This document shows, piece after piece, positions 63,933-64,000 of a stretch of DNA of 64,000 bases (position 1 is its first letter; each line of letters starts with the position of its first letter). The position numbers and the translations under genes were made by a program. The notes beneath the pieces were generated by a model. It was not told where the DNA came from. It saw nothing but the letters and a program-made list of their open reading frames with translations, and searched no databases. This DNA comes from Nitrobacteraceae bacterium AZCC 2146 (GTDB taxonomy: Bacteria > Pseudomonadota > Alphaproteobacteria > Rhizobiales > Xanthobacteraceae), in the NCBI GenBank assembly GCA_036924855.1, contig JBAGRP010000001.1, positions 4,402,001 to 4,466,000 on the forward strand. The letters are read 5' to 3'.

Positions 63933-64000
63933 GAGACACTCCTGTAATGTCGCAATCATGGATTTACTGATGCGCCGCTGGGCGGCGAAGGACTCGATTT

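Overview
The window reads as an accessory (symbiosis-island-type) stretch of a slow-growing rhizobial genome, most likely Bradyrhizobium. Reasons: very large kinase/ATPase/sensor-histidine-kinase proteins of a type I know as multi-copy in Bradyrhizobium, two IS66 elements, FixJ-type regulators, a Liv-type ABC system, conjugation-gene debris, high-GC coding sequence, and many decayed genes between intact ones. No rRNA, tRNA or CRISPR array was seen. Family and genus assignments are from memory of protein families; no database search was run.

Layout. 0-2.76 kb: a frameshifted piece of a trifunctional kinase gene, joined abruptly to the remnant of a sugar ABC transporter (2.76-6.73 kb). 6.8-12.1 kb: small secreted and degraded genes, a class III nucleotide cyclase with a leftover of a second cyclase, and two response regulators. 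12.1-19.9 kb: an intact 2595-aa trifunctional sensor kinase with an internal PAS-PAS duplication. 20.0-27.2 kb: decay zone with an IS66 fragment, a frameshifted alpha-hydroxy-acid oxidase, an SGNH-type protein lacking its usual catalytic Ser and His, and a mosaic of serine recombinase, istB, trbD and trbE pieces. 27.26-29.80 kb: complete IS66 element with an exact 8-bp target duplication. 30.2-35.5 kb: Liv-type ABC transporter. 36.8-42.7 kb: a second intact trifunctional kinase (1970 aa). 43.7-46.5 kb: an HWE-type histidine kinase, a YiiX-type cysteine peptidase and small proteins. 46.88-49.78 kb: a second complete IS66 element with a fourth ORF, inserted with an exact 8-bp duplication into the N-terminal remnant of yet another trifunctional kinase. 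50.3-51.7 kb: a run of small secreted proteins.

52.3-63.9 kb: the most interesting part. All genes lie on the minus strand: a Tn7-like transposition module (tnsA, tnsB, tnsC, tniQ) and, upstream in the same direction, a compact set consisting of an uncharacterised protein, two paralogous small proteins (DUF6634-like), a calcineurin-like phosphoesterase and a Lon-like AAA+ ATPase without protease domain. The phosphoesterase and ATPase genes are 11 bp apart and one small paralog follows the ATPase by about 12 bp. No CRISPR effector accompanies the transposase. TniQ is long and ends in extra helix-turn-helix domains, pointing to protein-only target choice. The ends of the element were not located; one may lie beyond the right edge.

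How genes may work together: the trifunctional kinases, FixJ-type regulator and single-domain receiver are signalling parts; the Liv cluster with its binding protein imports an amino acid or related solute; TnsA/TnsB cut and join DNA under TnsC control with TniQ choosing the target; the phosphoesterase/ATPase/DUF6634 set is a candidate cargo or accessory system of unknown role.
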